Assembly (NCBI GenBank): GCA_038496445.1 | Contig: JALMLS010000497.1 | Location: forward strand, 21,525 to 85,524 | DNA from: Trichosphaerium sp. ATCC 40318 | Taxonomy: Eukaryota; Discosea; Flabellinia; Trichosidae | Direction of reading: 5' to 3' | Length of the DNA: 64,000 bases | Part shown: positions 10,582 through 25,100 of the stretch, in pieces | How the letters are laid out: each line of letters starts with the position of its first letter | Numbering within the stretch: the stretch's first letter is position 1 | Notes under the pieces: generated by a model | Told to the model about the DNA's origin: nothing | Databases searched by the model: none | What the model saw: only the letters and a program-made list of their open reading frames with translations | Program-made: the position numbers and the translations under genes

Positions 10582-11616
10582 ATGCTATGGAAGCGATTGG
10601 TGTCCATAACTATACTGATCTGTGCGTTATTATGTTGGCACATCGTTTTACAGTTTTCTAGTGAAGCATTTTCAGCCCGTGTTTGGGAAGCCAGATTCGC
10701 TCACCATTTAAAGTATCCAACATCTCTTGTTGTTGAATCTCATGTACATCTGTCTACTCTATATGGTGCCTTATAACGGAAACCAAGTTAGAGAGATAGC
10801 TGACATTGTCTTGTTTGTTTAGGTTTGATTGTACCTTTTCAGTTTTCAACAACTGTACGCAGCAGCTTTCCTATGATTCATAGAGTATGTGGGTGTATCC
10901 TTTTCTATTTGTTGTTGAAATTGCACAAGGCAGCGTTTATAATTTTAACTTTTCTTGTGCTGCTTTGCTTGTTGCGCGCTTGTCACTTCGCTTCTGCCTG
11001 GTCCATTGCTTAAACAAATGTTATTGACATTATAAGCTTTGTTTGCTTGTAAAGTTTCAGACCAAGAACGTGATGAGTGGTAACTTGCCAAGCATGCATA
11101 ATTTTACTACTTTCTTAATTTTGCTTTGATTGTTTTTTTTTCCTTCACTCTTTTGAGACTTGTACTACCTTCTGAGTATATACTTGAGTATTACAGGTAT
11201 AATGTTAGGAGTGAATACAACACATGATATACATGTTCCAGTGGTAGCAGTACTAAATGGAGGATTGTTCGTGTATGCAATATACAATTCATACATTGCT
11301 GCAAAAAATAAGAGATTTTTGGAACACAGAGCATGGAATCTCAGATCCCTTGCTTGTTCAGTGTTTGTACTTGTACAGCGATTTTTGTTTGGTGTTTCTT
11401 TATCTTTCCTACCACCTGCTGATGTACGTGTTTTGGAGTTATTTTTAATGAATGTTGTACCTGACAATTTGATTTTGTATTTAGGATCACACATCTTGGA
11501 TGAAGAATTGGGACACTGCTTTTGCATTGGGCAATTGGTTAAGCTTTGTTCTATGCAATATGTTTGTAGAGTATTATATATCCTTACAGAAACCAAAGAA
11601 GCGAAAAATATACTAA
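10582..11616 (+). CDS. DUF2306-type multi-pass membrane protein
   Basis: ATG 10582 opens with a hydrophobic segment (VSITILICALLCWHIVLQF). After an intron at about 10766-10822 comes GLIVPFQFSTTVRSSFPMIH followed by RVCG, matching the DUF2306 pattern of a helix ending in P-x-Q-F, then R, then P-x-x-H-R-x-x-G. The next exon (from about 11187) gives ITGIMLGVN and helices up to FLFGVSLSFLPPAD. A GTACGT intron leads to DHTSWMKNWDTAFALGNWLS and a last helix, then a basic tail KKRKIY and stop. About five membrane segments. The function of DUF2306 proteins is unknown; the conserved His may bind haem or metal, which is inference. Confidence 0.65.
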
Positions 11617-11888
11617 TTAAGCATAATAGCACTGTTTTACACAAGAAACAAAATAGTGGAATCAGATTCCACTTTCCTACTTTCTCATTATTTTCACATC
11701 GTCAGTTTACTAATAATAACATGATGCCATCACATGTTAATCTAAACAAAGGTTTCACCTAAGCAGTAAGATGATTACTTAGAGAAGCGCTCTATGAGCA
11801 ATTCAAAAACAGAATTGTTAAGTGAGTTTATTTTTTGACATTATTTCACCACTTGGTAAAACTGACAACGTATCGCTGTACTCCACAA
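11617..11888. other. intergenic
   Basis: No gene is supported. Open sequence continues on the + strand past the inferred DUF2306 stop, but only in the unspliced frame. Confidence 0.4.
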
Positions 11889-12058
11889 TGCAGAATAACC
11901 GATTTGACATTCTACCAAACGAAATAGTGCTCACAATATTCGAAAATACTGACACTTTAACGCTAGTGTACTGTGGTAGCGTATGCAGGCGTTGGTACGT
12001 GAGTTCAGATATAAACCGTTTTTCTTGCTTACAGGAGCCCTCGGTAGGCGCGATTTAA
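11889..12058 (+). CDS. F-box-only mini-protein or truncated F-box gene
   Basis: From ATG 11889 the frame reads NRFDILPNEIVLTIFENTD and VYCGSVCRRWYVSSDI, a complete-looking F-box with L-P-x-E-I-x-x-x-I-F and V-C-R-R-W. It stops at 12056-12058 after 56 residues. A donor-like GTACGTGAG directly after the R-R-W codons suggests that a longer spliced product existed, but I found no following exon that keeps frame before the next gene starts at 12089. It is either a one-domain Skp1-binding peptide or the 5' remnant of an F-box gene. Confidence 0.5.
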
Positions 12059-12088
12059 GCGTCGTAGAGTCTCTATGGCCTATTTACA

Positions 12089-13524
12089 ATGCTGAGCACT
12101 CTGTACGTTACTAAAGACCGCATTTGCTGTCAACTACGTGTTCTAGCTCGCTTACCATCTCGAAGGGCGCTAGAAGAGCTAATTACTTGCTTCGTAAACG
12201 AATAGAAGCAAAAGGACGGCGAGAACATCGCACACTTCAAAAGTACCGTAGAAATCATTTTATTCAGAAGATTGACATTTTGACACTTTAGGAAACATGA
12301 TTTTGAACTTTTTCGTCGACTGCTTTTCACTTGTCCTCTTGTTTCTCATATCTGTGTTAACCAGTTTCATATGATAATGGCTCAACTTGCAACCATGACC
12401 ACAATAGTAGGCACGTATTTCATTCAACGAGAATATTTTAAGAATTTTTACTATTTTTGTTCTTACACATGCGTAGAAGCATTACCAACAATGAAAGAAG
12501 TCTATCAGCGTGTACGCAGAAAAGCAATTTATACTATTGAACCATACATGGGTTTTTTAATTAAAACGTAGTGGGCGTTATCACCTGTGCCTTACTTAAA
12601 CCTCGGTTTGATTGGCGATTTTTGGATACTTGGAAGATTGTTTACACCTTCCATTGTTGAAAAGCCAGTGCGATCTCAAGTGAAAGTATTATCAAAAGGT
12701 ACTTTATATGGGCTTGTATTCCATATTTTAATCTTATAATTGAACTTTAGCATTCATAATAACGCTCACTACTTCATTCCTTAGTATGCCTGTGGAAACG
12801 AGTGCGTTTACTTTCATCAACACGTATTCAGTTAATTCTTGTTTTATAGTTAAAACTGGTATGGCTGCGCTATGGTCATCAAGTAACACAACGCATATAA
12901 GCGTTGCAAGAGAAATTTACACCAAGCATGGTATTACAGGGTTTTTCTCTGGAGGAATAACAGCTGTTGTTGCGAGTATGCAATTTTACTTGTTGTTGAT
13001 AAACGTTTATAATTTCGGGTTAGTTGCTACATTGAAGACACTTGGTATGTTTTTGGGTTATAGATTATGGATATACTTTGCTAAAAGATACAATGTATCG
13101 CACAAGACATCATATTCAGACCCTATAAGAAACACATTATGTACGTCATCCAAATGCGCAAAAAAGAAATCTAATTATTTGTCCTGCAGGGTCAGTTTTA
13201 TTTGTTGGCATCTGTGGTCATGTACTCACCACTCCTATAGTGACAGCTTGTCGCCTCATGTATGTACTAAAGCTATAAACTATGGCTTTACTTAATGTAT
13301 TTGTAGGCAAAGTGCACTAGTAGTTCCCGGTTCTTGCATGGCTGATAGGTCATTACTTAACACATTAGTTCTTGTAGTGAAAGAAAAAGGCTTCATGGCG
13401 CTTTTCCGTGGGTTACAACAATCTTCAGTACGTATTCAACTGGCGTTAAATGATTTTTAATTCATTTTAGAATCTTTTGTTGACAATGTTGATTGCTCAG
13501 TACACTGCAGTTACATGGTGTTAA
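12089..13524 (+). CDS. divergent mitochondrial-carrier-like protein
   Basis: ATG 12089 (MLSTL) splices in frame through GTACGT...CTAG to SLTISKGARRANYLLRKR, then to HDFELFRRLLFTCPLVSHIC. A later exon reads LTTSFLSMPVETSAFTFINT, then REIYTKHGITGFFSGG, typical of the matrix helix and G-x-x-G part of SLC25 repeats. The last exons give HVLTTPIVTACRLMQ and KEKGFMALFRGLQQSS, again a carrier repeat, ending at 13524. The P-x-(D/E)-x-x-(K/R) signatures are degenerate in the first and last repeats, so this may be a non-transporting member such as the MTCH or SLC25A46 type rather than a metabolite exchanger. Introns at about 12102-12151, 12247-12291, 12696-12750, 13260-13306 and 13430-13470. Confidence 0.65.
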
Positions 13525-13777
13525 TAGTTTTTAATATGAACAAAAACTTCTCTAATTATTGGGTGAGGCAATAATCAATTTAACCACAGCAAACTTACTT
13601 GACATTGTCAACTCAATTAATAATTACTCATGTAATCAGATAACAACTGTTCTGAAGATAAATAACTACAATTGTGGACTACAACTTATGAATTCATACT
13701 ATAACCAAACTTAGCTGCAAATTTATGCTTTAATTGCGCTTTTAATAGTAAAAGGTTTCCAATGGCTTACATCTGAG

Positions 13778-16700
13778 CTAGTTTTCAAATGTTAAATAGG
13801 GTTGCTTTTTAGTTCCATCTTCGTTTACTTCTTCAGGTTCTTGAGGCTTCTTTGGAATAACAAGGCATAGTACCTTAATATGAAATGGTTAATAACGCAT
13901 TATTATAATGGTATACATACCACACAGATTAGACAAACGCACACAAGAGAGAAGAGAACAATAGCAACTATCAGATACACTTGATAGTTTTCCCAAAATT
14001 TTGAAAACCCAGTTTTAGGCAACTCTCCTCGTGTAAGTAGACGCATAGTTGATGATATCCTGAAGTTTCCTCTACCTTTTACTGGATCTCTAGATATACC
14101 TACAGGGAATATACCAAGTTGTATTAGGTACTCCTAGTTGATATTAATTAACATCAATCTAATAAAAACGTGTGCCGTGTTTAGAAGTTATCTTGTTTTT
14201 TTCTTATTTGTAGCTAAAACGCAACAATGATGTGACGTGCCTGTCCTTTTGTAGCATTAAAAGAAATCATACTTTTATAACCACAATCATTTGAACTGCA
14301 TGCAATAATAGATGTATTTGATACAGCGTCACAATCTGTAGTAGAATAAATTGCCATCTAGTTTGAACAAAAAGGTTAGTACTAAAAAGTGTACAAAACA
14401 AAATCACGTAAGCACTTTGTACTTGGACTTCAGAAATGAGAAAAAAAAAAGGCAAAAAAGAATCACGTGATAAGTACCTTTGTGTCGAGAGTAGGTGATA
14501 GATCATCACAAGTATCAACAGTAATAAATTGATCCTCATCTGATATCCATCTAAACCAAACATCTGATTCAATACCAAGCTCATCCGCTATGTCACAACG
14601 TTGCATATTTTGACCAATTTGCCCTTTGGTGGCACTTTTAACATATTAGCCAAAACATGGTTAAAAACCACAACGTTAATTGTTTTGACCTACCGTGAAT
14701 TATCCCAAGGAAATATACCAGTTCCATTTATTGTAATAGCATCAATACAAAAATCGGCAACTACAACAACCATTAAAGAAGATCAAAATAGCAACCTGCT
14801 GCAGGTTTTTTTTTTCAAGTTTGACAAAAACAAACTAAACTTTTGTGCTAGCTAGTAATAACAGTGATGTAATGAACCCTTAACTAAAATTACTACTTAC
14901 CTTCTATTATCTCTGATGGGTCTTCTAGTATTACTTCAGATACACATTGAGGATATCTTAGCTTAACATATTGTTCAATACGTTGTCTTATATTCCAATT
15001 CACTCTAACGCTATCAGTCCCATAAAATCCTTTTCTACCCATGTATTCATGCATATCTACTAGCGTTCCAACGCCCTTTGTATCACAGTAGCTCATAATA
15101 GATCCTAGCAACCGAAGATTGTAAGAAAAGAAAAGAAAAAAAAAAGAGCGCACCTCCTGTTTCTGGTTTTTCTAATGGATTGCTACCGCATTCACCATCG
15201 CAGTTATCAATAGGCGGAGGGAATCCGGCGCCATATCTAAAGCAATCCAAATCTTGATTATTGTAACAATGAGTATGAGGGCTTCCAAGACTGTGACCTT
15301 GAGAAACAAATCAAACACGAAAGTATTGTGTTTTAAAGAAACGATTATCTTGTATTGTAGTGTACCTAACTCATGACCAACAACAACAGTGTTAAATTTA
15401 GGATTTTCTTTTGTAATACCAGAGATTCCTAGAAATATGTAAGTAAGAGTTGTCACGTGTTAATTTTATTGAAAAGCTAAAAGTATATGCCAAGAAAATC
15501 ACGTTTTTTGGTGTACCTGTGGCGCTGGTTGAACATAAAGTTCCAATGTATGCTAAACCACCTTCGTTTCTCCCTGAAAGGAGATGTACTGCGCCAATAT
15601 TTCTTTGTTCTATATACTCTACACCTGATGGCCTATTCAAACATTGTTTAGTATTCTAAATGCTAACAAGTTTATTGTTGCTTACTGAATATATTTAGAA
15701 GTTAAGTCCTCTAGCAAAACAGTAAAATTCTTGTTTCCTGCCCAAGGTGTAGCAGCTTTAAGCGTTAGGATACAGCAGAAATATGAGGAAAATCACAAGA
15801 CGTTTTAAGTAAAAATTGAGAATTCTCAATAATTTCCGTACTTGGTGTTTGAGACACAAAAACATCGGCTATACTTACAATTACCCCCAAGTCTCTTTTA
15901 TAAAATATATTTACACGTGCAATAATACCGGCTACAAAATCAGCAGCAGCACGAATAGCCAGCGAACCTTCAAAATCATCTTCAAAAAACTGAAAGAATG
16001 AATAATCAGACTCGAACGCAACCTTTAAACCAAATAAGTAAGAACAGATTATTGATCAAAACCATGCTATATTCCAGATTTGTGTTCAGAAACGAAAAGT
16101 AAGTTGTCAAGTTGTACCCTGATAGCGTATACCGGCTGCCAGTTACTGAAATCTGTTGGACATTCCCTATTCATTGGGCATTAGATTTCTATGTACTTTT
16201 GTGGCCTTCTTGTTAGTACGTTGTTTGTCGTTTGATGTGATCATGTGCTTGCTTCTTTATATCTGCTTCAAAGTCACGGATAGTATGATTGTGGGATCCA
16301 CATTTAAACCTCGGAGGCTCAACTTCTTTTCGTTTTTGTTTTAAAACCAATACATCGTGATCTCTGTGACCCAAGTACCACTCTCCCTAAATGTCAATCA
16401 ACGTAAACGCATTTTATTCGAACCAGTCCATAAAAAACCACTCGGGCAAATAGGCAAATAAAACGTACCTCGTGAAGTATGGATGCTGTAACGTTTTTAG
16501 ACTCATGTACTGTAAGATGAACTACCGAATGAATATCTGACGATGCTTTACCTGTGAAAAAATGCGATTCTATCAGTAGTTAGTGCCAAATCACGTGTAC
16601 TACTACTTTAATACGAACCTGGTGGTCTGATAAAGCCATCTCCAGTATGAATACGTGCGTCACTGGCCCAAGGAGATGGAAGCTTTCTAAGCTTATAATG

Positions 16701-16968
16701 CTGTGACTCTACTACTCCTCTGTTGAAAGTTAGTAAAGGGAAAGCCCACAACTATCCCTGTTGTGTTTTTTTTTTACCTTTTGTTCGTTGTAGAAGATAC
16801 TTCTAGCTCTGACCCAGTATTAAACTGTCCAGGGTTATCTACAAGTTGAGAGAAGGTGATACTGTGGGATGAAACCCATTCCATACTCAAAATCACCCTT
16901 ATCACGTGATAAGCATACTGCTAGCGGTATAAACAAACGTACAATAAGGTAACGACGAGAAGGTGCAT
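13778..16968 (-). CDS. reprolysin-like (M12-type) membrane metalloprotease, copy 1
   Basis: ATG at 16968 begins MHLLVVTLL, a probable signal peptide. Central exons carry NPKFNTVVVGHELG joined across an intron to HSLGSPHTHCYNNQ, giving the zinc site H-E-x-x-H-x-x-G-x-x-H. The next exon has the Met-turn SIMSYC. This is the metzincin arrangement seen in reprolysin-like M12 peptidases. Cysteine-rich sequence follows, then a beta-sandwich with ESDVWFRWISDEDQF and TVDTCDD resembling a pre-peptidase C-terminal domain, and near the end one transmembrane helix (VYLIVAIVLFSLVCVCLICV) with a short Glu/Pro-rich cytosolic tail. Probably a cell-surface protease. At least ten introns. Copy 2 at 35253-38579 is closely similar, including intron sequence near the start. 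Confidence 0.85.
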
Positions 16969-17541
16969 TTTATACTGAGTACAAAAGAAAATAGTGCCTC
17001 GGGTGATTCCCAACCGCTTATGCGAATTCTGGCAAACTGTTTTTTCTCTAATGTTCTACAAAAAGAATACGGAATGTACTGAAAATCGCGCCATAGACAA
17101 CTTACTCGGGTGTTTTGATTTCGTAACTTGATACTGTATTTGGCGCTACAAACTGATTGGTAGCCTTCTTGCAGCACTAGAGCTTTGCTTTCACGTTTTT
17201 AGAGCCACCAAGCTTCCTTTTTTTCATTTGTCACTCAACGGACACTTAAACCTCACTTACATACGGTTTTAGTGCATATTACGATTTTCTCAACTCCAAA
17301 GCCAGTTATCTAGCGCAAACTGATTTTGCCGCAAGCGCTCACAAGCTTGGTGAGAGTTTATAGCTAGGGTGTTTTTCACGTGATACGATGAAGATTCTAG
17401 TCAATGCCGTTTGTCATAATTATTGTTTTGACAAAATTCCTTTAGGCGATTTCTTCGGTGGTTACATAAAGCAATAAACCTATGCTGTACAGGATAAAAA
17501 AATTAGATCGAACGAAATTTTAAACAGCAATATATGTACGT
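16969..17541. other. intergenic
   Basis: Upstream of metalloprotease copy 1 and downstream of the pseudokinase gene. No gene is seen. Contains TTTCACGTGATAC at about 17377. Confidence 0.4.
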
Positions 17542-18695
<1,154 letters not shown>

Positions 18696-19151
18696 TTCAC
18701 CAACAGTTTAGTATAATATTCATTCACATGTTAAGTCAACCCGCTCGCTTCGCAAACTGGATAATGCGCTGAAAAAACTCATGCAGTCGGACCATGTAAA
18801 ATCTTGAGCCATAATATTATCTAAACAACTACAGTGGCACGTGAAATTACCTCGAAGAGTTGCTTTCTACAACTTGCTAGCGCACCTTATGCATATGGCT
18901 ACTTAGAGCCAATTCATGGACAAAAAACCTGAGCATTGAGTTTTTTCGCTGCTAGGAAGATACGAACTGTATGATCAACAATTTGGGTGCGTCGAAAAGT
19001 TGTCGATTGAAAACGGTTTGCAACACAGTGCTTTTTTCTATTAAAGGTGTAACTTTTTTCACTTCAGTTTATTGCAAAGACGTTTAAAAACGAAAAAAAA
19101 CTATTAAGACAGTACTTCATCCCTTGTCAATAAAGATGCGTTTGTTTTATT
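18696..19151. other. intergenic
   Basis: 456 bp between the pseudokinase start and the 3' end of the Roco gene. Several A/T runs and one CACGTG near 18838; no gene. Confidence 0.4.
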
Positions 19152-22100
19152 TTACCAATTCTCGTTTTCCAATAAACCTTTGAGTCTTTCTACAATGACT
19201 CTGAATCTTGGTCTAGAACGAGCATGATGTTTCCAACAATCAATAACTAATGTTACAAAACTTTGTTCTAACGAACTTGTAGGTTTAGGAATAGTAGGTC
19301 TACAAAATAAAAAAAGTAAGAAATACAAATCTTCATCTTTCAAAAAAAAAACCAAAACTTAAGAGCGAGAAGCTTTCATCGTATTGTTTTGCTCAAATAT
19401 AAACACCAGTATTACTAATATATAAATAGAATATATAAAAATCCAAAATTATGTGTTAGGATACTGTACAGGCAAGCAACAAACTTAAGTTCGATTTTTT
19501 TTCAAACTGCAAAAAGAGAGAAAGTAAAACAAAGATAATAACGTACCTAACGTTCCCTTCCGAAATCATCTCCCTTAGGAGCCATTTATTTAAATGGCTA
19601 AATTCCTCATAAGGAAACCCACCATTTGTTAATAGTCTCCATAAAATTATTCCAAAACTATAAACATCACTCTGTATAGAGTAAGCCTCTCCACGTATGA
19701 TCTCTGGCGCAAGAACAGGTGTATTAAGAACAACAGGTCTTTTCAGTTTTTGCAAAACATAAGCTGCTGTTCCAAAATCAGCTATCTTAGCTAATACTGG
19801 ATCATCTGGATTTGAAGAAACCATCAAAACGTCTAAATGAAATTAAAAAGAAACATATCAAAAAATGCTTGGAGAAACGTTTTCATTGTTTTCTCGTCTC
19901 AGACGAACTACGTTTATAAAATAATATCTAGCACAAAAATTTACCATATTTGGTGTTTTTTTAACATTAGTAGAGTTTTAAAGAGTGGGTAAGGTGTCGT
20001 CACCTTACAAAAGATATGCGAGCTTGGGTTTTTTTGATAAAAATGAGAAAATATGAGAAAAACGTTATTTCTTACTCTCACACTTGACATCTCGATGAAT
20101 AATAGGTGGCGTTAGATTGTGCATACGAAGCATACCATTTGCAATATCACATGCTACTCTCAGTTTGAACTTCCATGTAATGAGAGGCTAAAAAAACAGA
20201 AAAATTAAAAAAAAGTTTTAGCGCTGACAAAGATCCTTTTGAGCACGTTTCGCGTCTTGCAGTTTCAACAATTCATTTGTAATAAATGTAAGTACCTTGT
20301 TTTCTTCTTTAGCAAGGAACTTTGCCAAGTCTCCCATAGGTAAGAACTCCATTACCATCGTCAAAGGGTCAACTGTCAAACCCAATAATTTAACAATGTT
20401 AGGATGCGAAAGCATTGCCATCAGTCTAACTTCATGTCTAAACTCAGTTACCATCTCTGAAGGATCTGATTCCTAGTAAAGTTTCTTAATTACCAATATC
20501 GAATGCTAATAAAAGAAGGCATGTGTCAGACGTACGTATTCTTCTTCAATGTGATAAAGTGTTTTAACAGCGACAGTCTCGCCTTTGTATGTAGCCTGTT
20601 GCACAGCGCCAAACCCACCAGCACCGATTGAATCTCCTAATTCAAGGTCCTTATATTGTAGCACCATATCAGCAAGATCAGCAAGTGCTAAATCTGGAGC
20701 AAGGTCTTTAAGCCTGTAAAAAATATGTAAGAAAACATCCAAAATACCAAAATATAATTTTCGCTAAACAGAAATACAGTCTCAGTACTTACAATACTTC
20801 TGTTCCATCTTCACATGTCAAATAACCTGATCCTGACGCTAAATAGAACTAAGAGTTGCGGACATCCAAAGACATGGTTTAGCATACCTAGAGCTTTTGC
20901 TACTTCTTCCTTGTCAAACATATCTGGCTTACCAAGTGGCAATGCAAATATAAAACACTTATATTCAGCACCTTGGAACCAATCATCTATAAGACTATCA
21001 ACAGCTTGTGTCACATCAACAATGAGGCTAAACTCTTTTCTGAAGAAAAAAAAATAAGCAAAACAAATCGTACAACGATAAACTCAACACTCCAACACGG
21101 CAATGAACAAACGCGTAATGTGATAAGAACACATTGCTGACAAATATATAGAACTTAATGAGCATAATGCCTGAAGCGGAGCGCAGGAGCTGCACATACT
21201 AAAGGACTCTAATAGAAATTTGATTACGTACTCCACGTAGAATACAACAGTTAAACTATGACTGCAGTTATCATAATTCAAAGTACACTTTTGTCCACTC
21301 CGGCCAAGAGACAACCCGTTCTGCCAGTACCCAATAAAAGATACATTCGGAAGATGTAAACAACGTATAATAAGTCTACTTGCGAAACTTATGGGCATAA
21401 ACTTAAACCTAACAAACCAAATAAGCAAACGGCGACTTCTGCCAATGTAATACTCTAAGGTATATGTGTACATACCTGTAAGCCCTTCTATAACATTTCT
21501 TATCCATGTCGGTGTATGAAACAGCAGCAGAAGGAACAACATCTGTTACTAAGCAAGGAATCAAGAATTTTTGTTCAGTGTTTTTTTCCGTATCTAAAAT
21601 AGTAGTAAGCATCATGTCTACATGTCTTTTCTAATTACGTACTTGGAAGTAAGTATACAAGTTCAAAATGTTGTAGTAATTGTAGCAACTTTTTTTTCAT
21701 GCTCTTGGTCACGTGAGGCCAGAAATGTTGCATTATGTTTGACCGTTCAACTGTACCATTCTTTATCCAATTATGTTTTGTAGTAATCTAAAAATGACCG
21801 TTAGTTTTTACCCAACACATGATCATAGTGCGGTTGTAATCACGTACTACTTCAGAGAATATGTCACAAAGAAACTGAGGGCTCAAAAAAACGACATCAG
21901 ATAAAGCATTAAAGTCACCAGACTCAGAAAAATGAAGTATTACACCTGAGCTAGGTTACCAAAAAACTTATGATACCTTCTTTAAATGTGCGTACCTGCA
22001 TGACTTAGGGCACGAGCGGCATTTGTTGTTTCAGAAGGGTCAATATCAGCATTGCTACATAGCATGCAAAACTTCTTCCATGATATGAAATGCTAAATAA

Positions 22101-25100
22101 AAACACTTTGGTCAACCACCAGCTTTTCTCGATGAAACTTCTTACCTGAGATAGTCCCGCTAAAGTGTTCTCAAGTTTCAGATAAGGCTCAGGCATATCA
22201 TAACTATACATGGCGTTAAGAAAAGACAAATACGATAATGACTCTAGTCTCACATACCCAACTAGGCGGAACTTGAAGCAAGCGTCAATTATTGTGTTCT
22301 TTAATGTTCGCATACCCTTTCAGAAAATAAGTACTCAGCTCATGAATCGTATACACGCTCACCTTGATTTCCTTGCAACTAGTTACAAGGTAGCTTACAA
22401 TATTTAGAAAAGATTTGTATCGCCTAAACGTAAGTGTTAGTTGTTTTTACATAAAGAAAGTTTTCTGTAACAATAACTTACTTGCAAACAGCTTTCATTG
22501 CTTCTTGAGCTTCATCATCACTCATTGTCTCGGCTTTATTACCAATTAAGATTATTGGGGTAGTTTTGCCAGCACTAACAAAGAGTAAGAAAACCCCAAC
22601 CAAAGCCAGTATCATACCGTGTGCAAATAGCCTAAAAAACAAAAGCGTCAGGAGAACCGAGTTAAATGGAGTGTTACCTTTATCCAATATTCTATTGGTG
22701 TATAACAAGGATCGTTTATATCAAATACAACAAGATATATTGCTCTAGAAGACAAGAAAAAGGAATGTGTTCCGTAGTACAATTCTTGACCTAGTGACAA
22801 AAAAATTAGACCTCAAGTTAAACCTTGTTTGTTCATGCCAGCATAGTCCCATATGTTCAATAGAATACGTTTACCAGAAGTACTTGACTTGATTTCAGCT
22901 TGAGATATATCAATACCATCTGTTGACAAGTTATTATCAAGAGTAGGTAAAGTATACAACAGATAATAATTACGCTTTAAAAGCATGGACAAAGACGTTT
23001 TCCCAACCTTTAAGAAAAAAATTAGAACACAGAAGCTCCAAAAAATTACAAGTACTACGTACCCCTGCGTCACCTACTAGCATTAATTTAACTTTTTCAT
23101 AAGTCACTTTGGTGTTAGCATCGCCTTCAAGCGAAGTCAAATAAGTGTACAATCGAGATGTAGTGAAAGATCGTTGTAGATGAAAGTCGGCCATGTCACC
23201 AAACTCTTCTTCTGGTATAAGGCTCCAAGGATTGTTAAGAAGTTGTATCTCTTCTAACTGCGTTAACTGACATAATTGTCTTGGCAACGCATCAATGTTG
23301 TTGTTTGAAAGTAATAAAGCCTTCAAGTTCGTAAGATTAGCTGCAAACAAAGTTAGTTCTAGTTTCTTTCGAAAATACATCATAAAAGGCATGTACAAGA
23401 GTTTTACTGCCTTCCTGATGATTCACACTTCTTACAGTGCAGTACACATCTTTTTACATACCTATCTTGCTTGTGACTTTAGCTATCTTATTAGAACGTA
23501 GATCGAGATGTGTCAAGCTACGAAGCTTATAGAATGAGTTTGGAATAAATCTAAGTGATGCGCCATGACTTAAGTCTAATTTTGTGATGTGTAGCTTTTC
23601 TATATTGTAGTTCAAGTGTAAATCTTGTTTTTCAATATTCATAGCAGCTTTTGCAGCAACACATGTAAGTGGACAAAATCCCTTGAATAAAAATTACAAC
23701 GAACTTTTTTCTTTAAATACCCAAGTGTTGTTGTCGCCCGTACCTTATAGATTACTCTATGTTCTCCATCAGGTCCAATGCTACATATCTAGAGATATTA
23801 CATAAGTAAAAATTCAATGGTAAATTATAAGGTGGAGTAACGATTTTATAGTACCTTATCAAAACGTTGTGTGTACGCCTCACTGATTCGTTTTCTTGAA
23901 GCGTGGGCTAAACCACAATCATTTATATTAAGCCAATAAATGGATGTATTATAGTTCATGGCTTTAGATAATGATCTAGCATTGTTTGTTCCAATTCTGT
24001 TACCAGATAGACTAAGAATTTTTATAAAATTGTTGAGCCGAATGACATCACAGATGTGTTTCGTAAACACACCCTTTTTATCTGTTTTAGACATATCAAG
24101 GATACTTATACTCTGGTTAAATATTAAAGCTGTACATAGTAGAATAAAGGTATCTTCGCATAGTGTATTATGTGATACATTAAGTTGACGTAAATTAAGA
24201 CGATCTGAAATTAGTGGTACAAGTGCTTCAACAGCTTGCAGCTCTAAGGTTATAATGAGTTGAGGTTTACACAACAAGAGAAATCAAATTAATGTTAACA
24301 TGAAGTACCCAGATTGCAGTGCGAGAGATTCAAGGATGTGAGACCAATAGCCAATGAAATCTCTGAAGGTAGTGCAGAAATAAAATTATTGCTCAAATTT
24401 AAATGAACAACGCTTGGCTTTTCGCAAATCACTTTAATCATCTCCATATTTGCTTTCTTTGTAGCTAGAGAACTAATGAGTATATAATTTTATAAGAAAA
24501 AGGTATAAAAGCTACCACAACTGGCCGCACTATTGATGTTATTGCTAGATAAGTTGACACATTTCAGAAGAGGTGTAAAATCTCGAAATGTCCTTAAGAA
24601 CTCTGAGCAGCGTATATTACATGAATCCAAGTTTATACAAGTCAATAGAGGTAATTCACATAATTTATCGGCAACAGAAGGACCTATAACATATCAACAC
24701 TGACTATGAAATACTTTGTTTTGTAAATAACTAAGAAAAATCACGTACCTGACGCATCATGACAAGCCAATGATAAAAATTTAGCTGCTATGTACCTCCC
24801 AACAATAGAACAAATAGCTTTTGTTTCATCTGAACAAACACGTGTTTTCTTGCTAGTACCAAACTTTTTCTTCTTTTTTTCTGATTTTTCTAACGATACA
24901 TCCAAATGTGTCACAGACTTACTAGGAGTACGAACATGTTCTCTTACTAGTTTAATAGTCCTCAAATCTGTAAAATTTCCGAGGGGAAGAGAACTATCAA
25001 AGAACTTTAACTGTGAATGCGCCACACCTTCCAAAACTGAATAAACATCCTGGATTTGAGTACTCTCACACCAACATTCACGAATGCCAAGGTACGTTAG

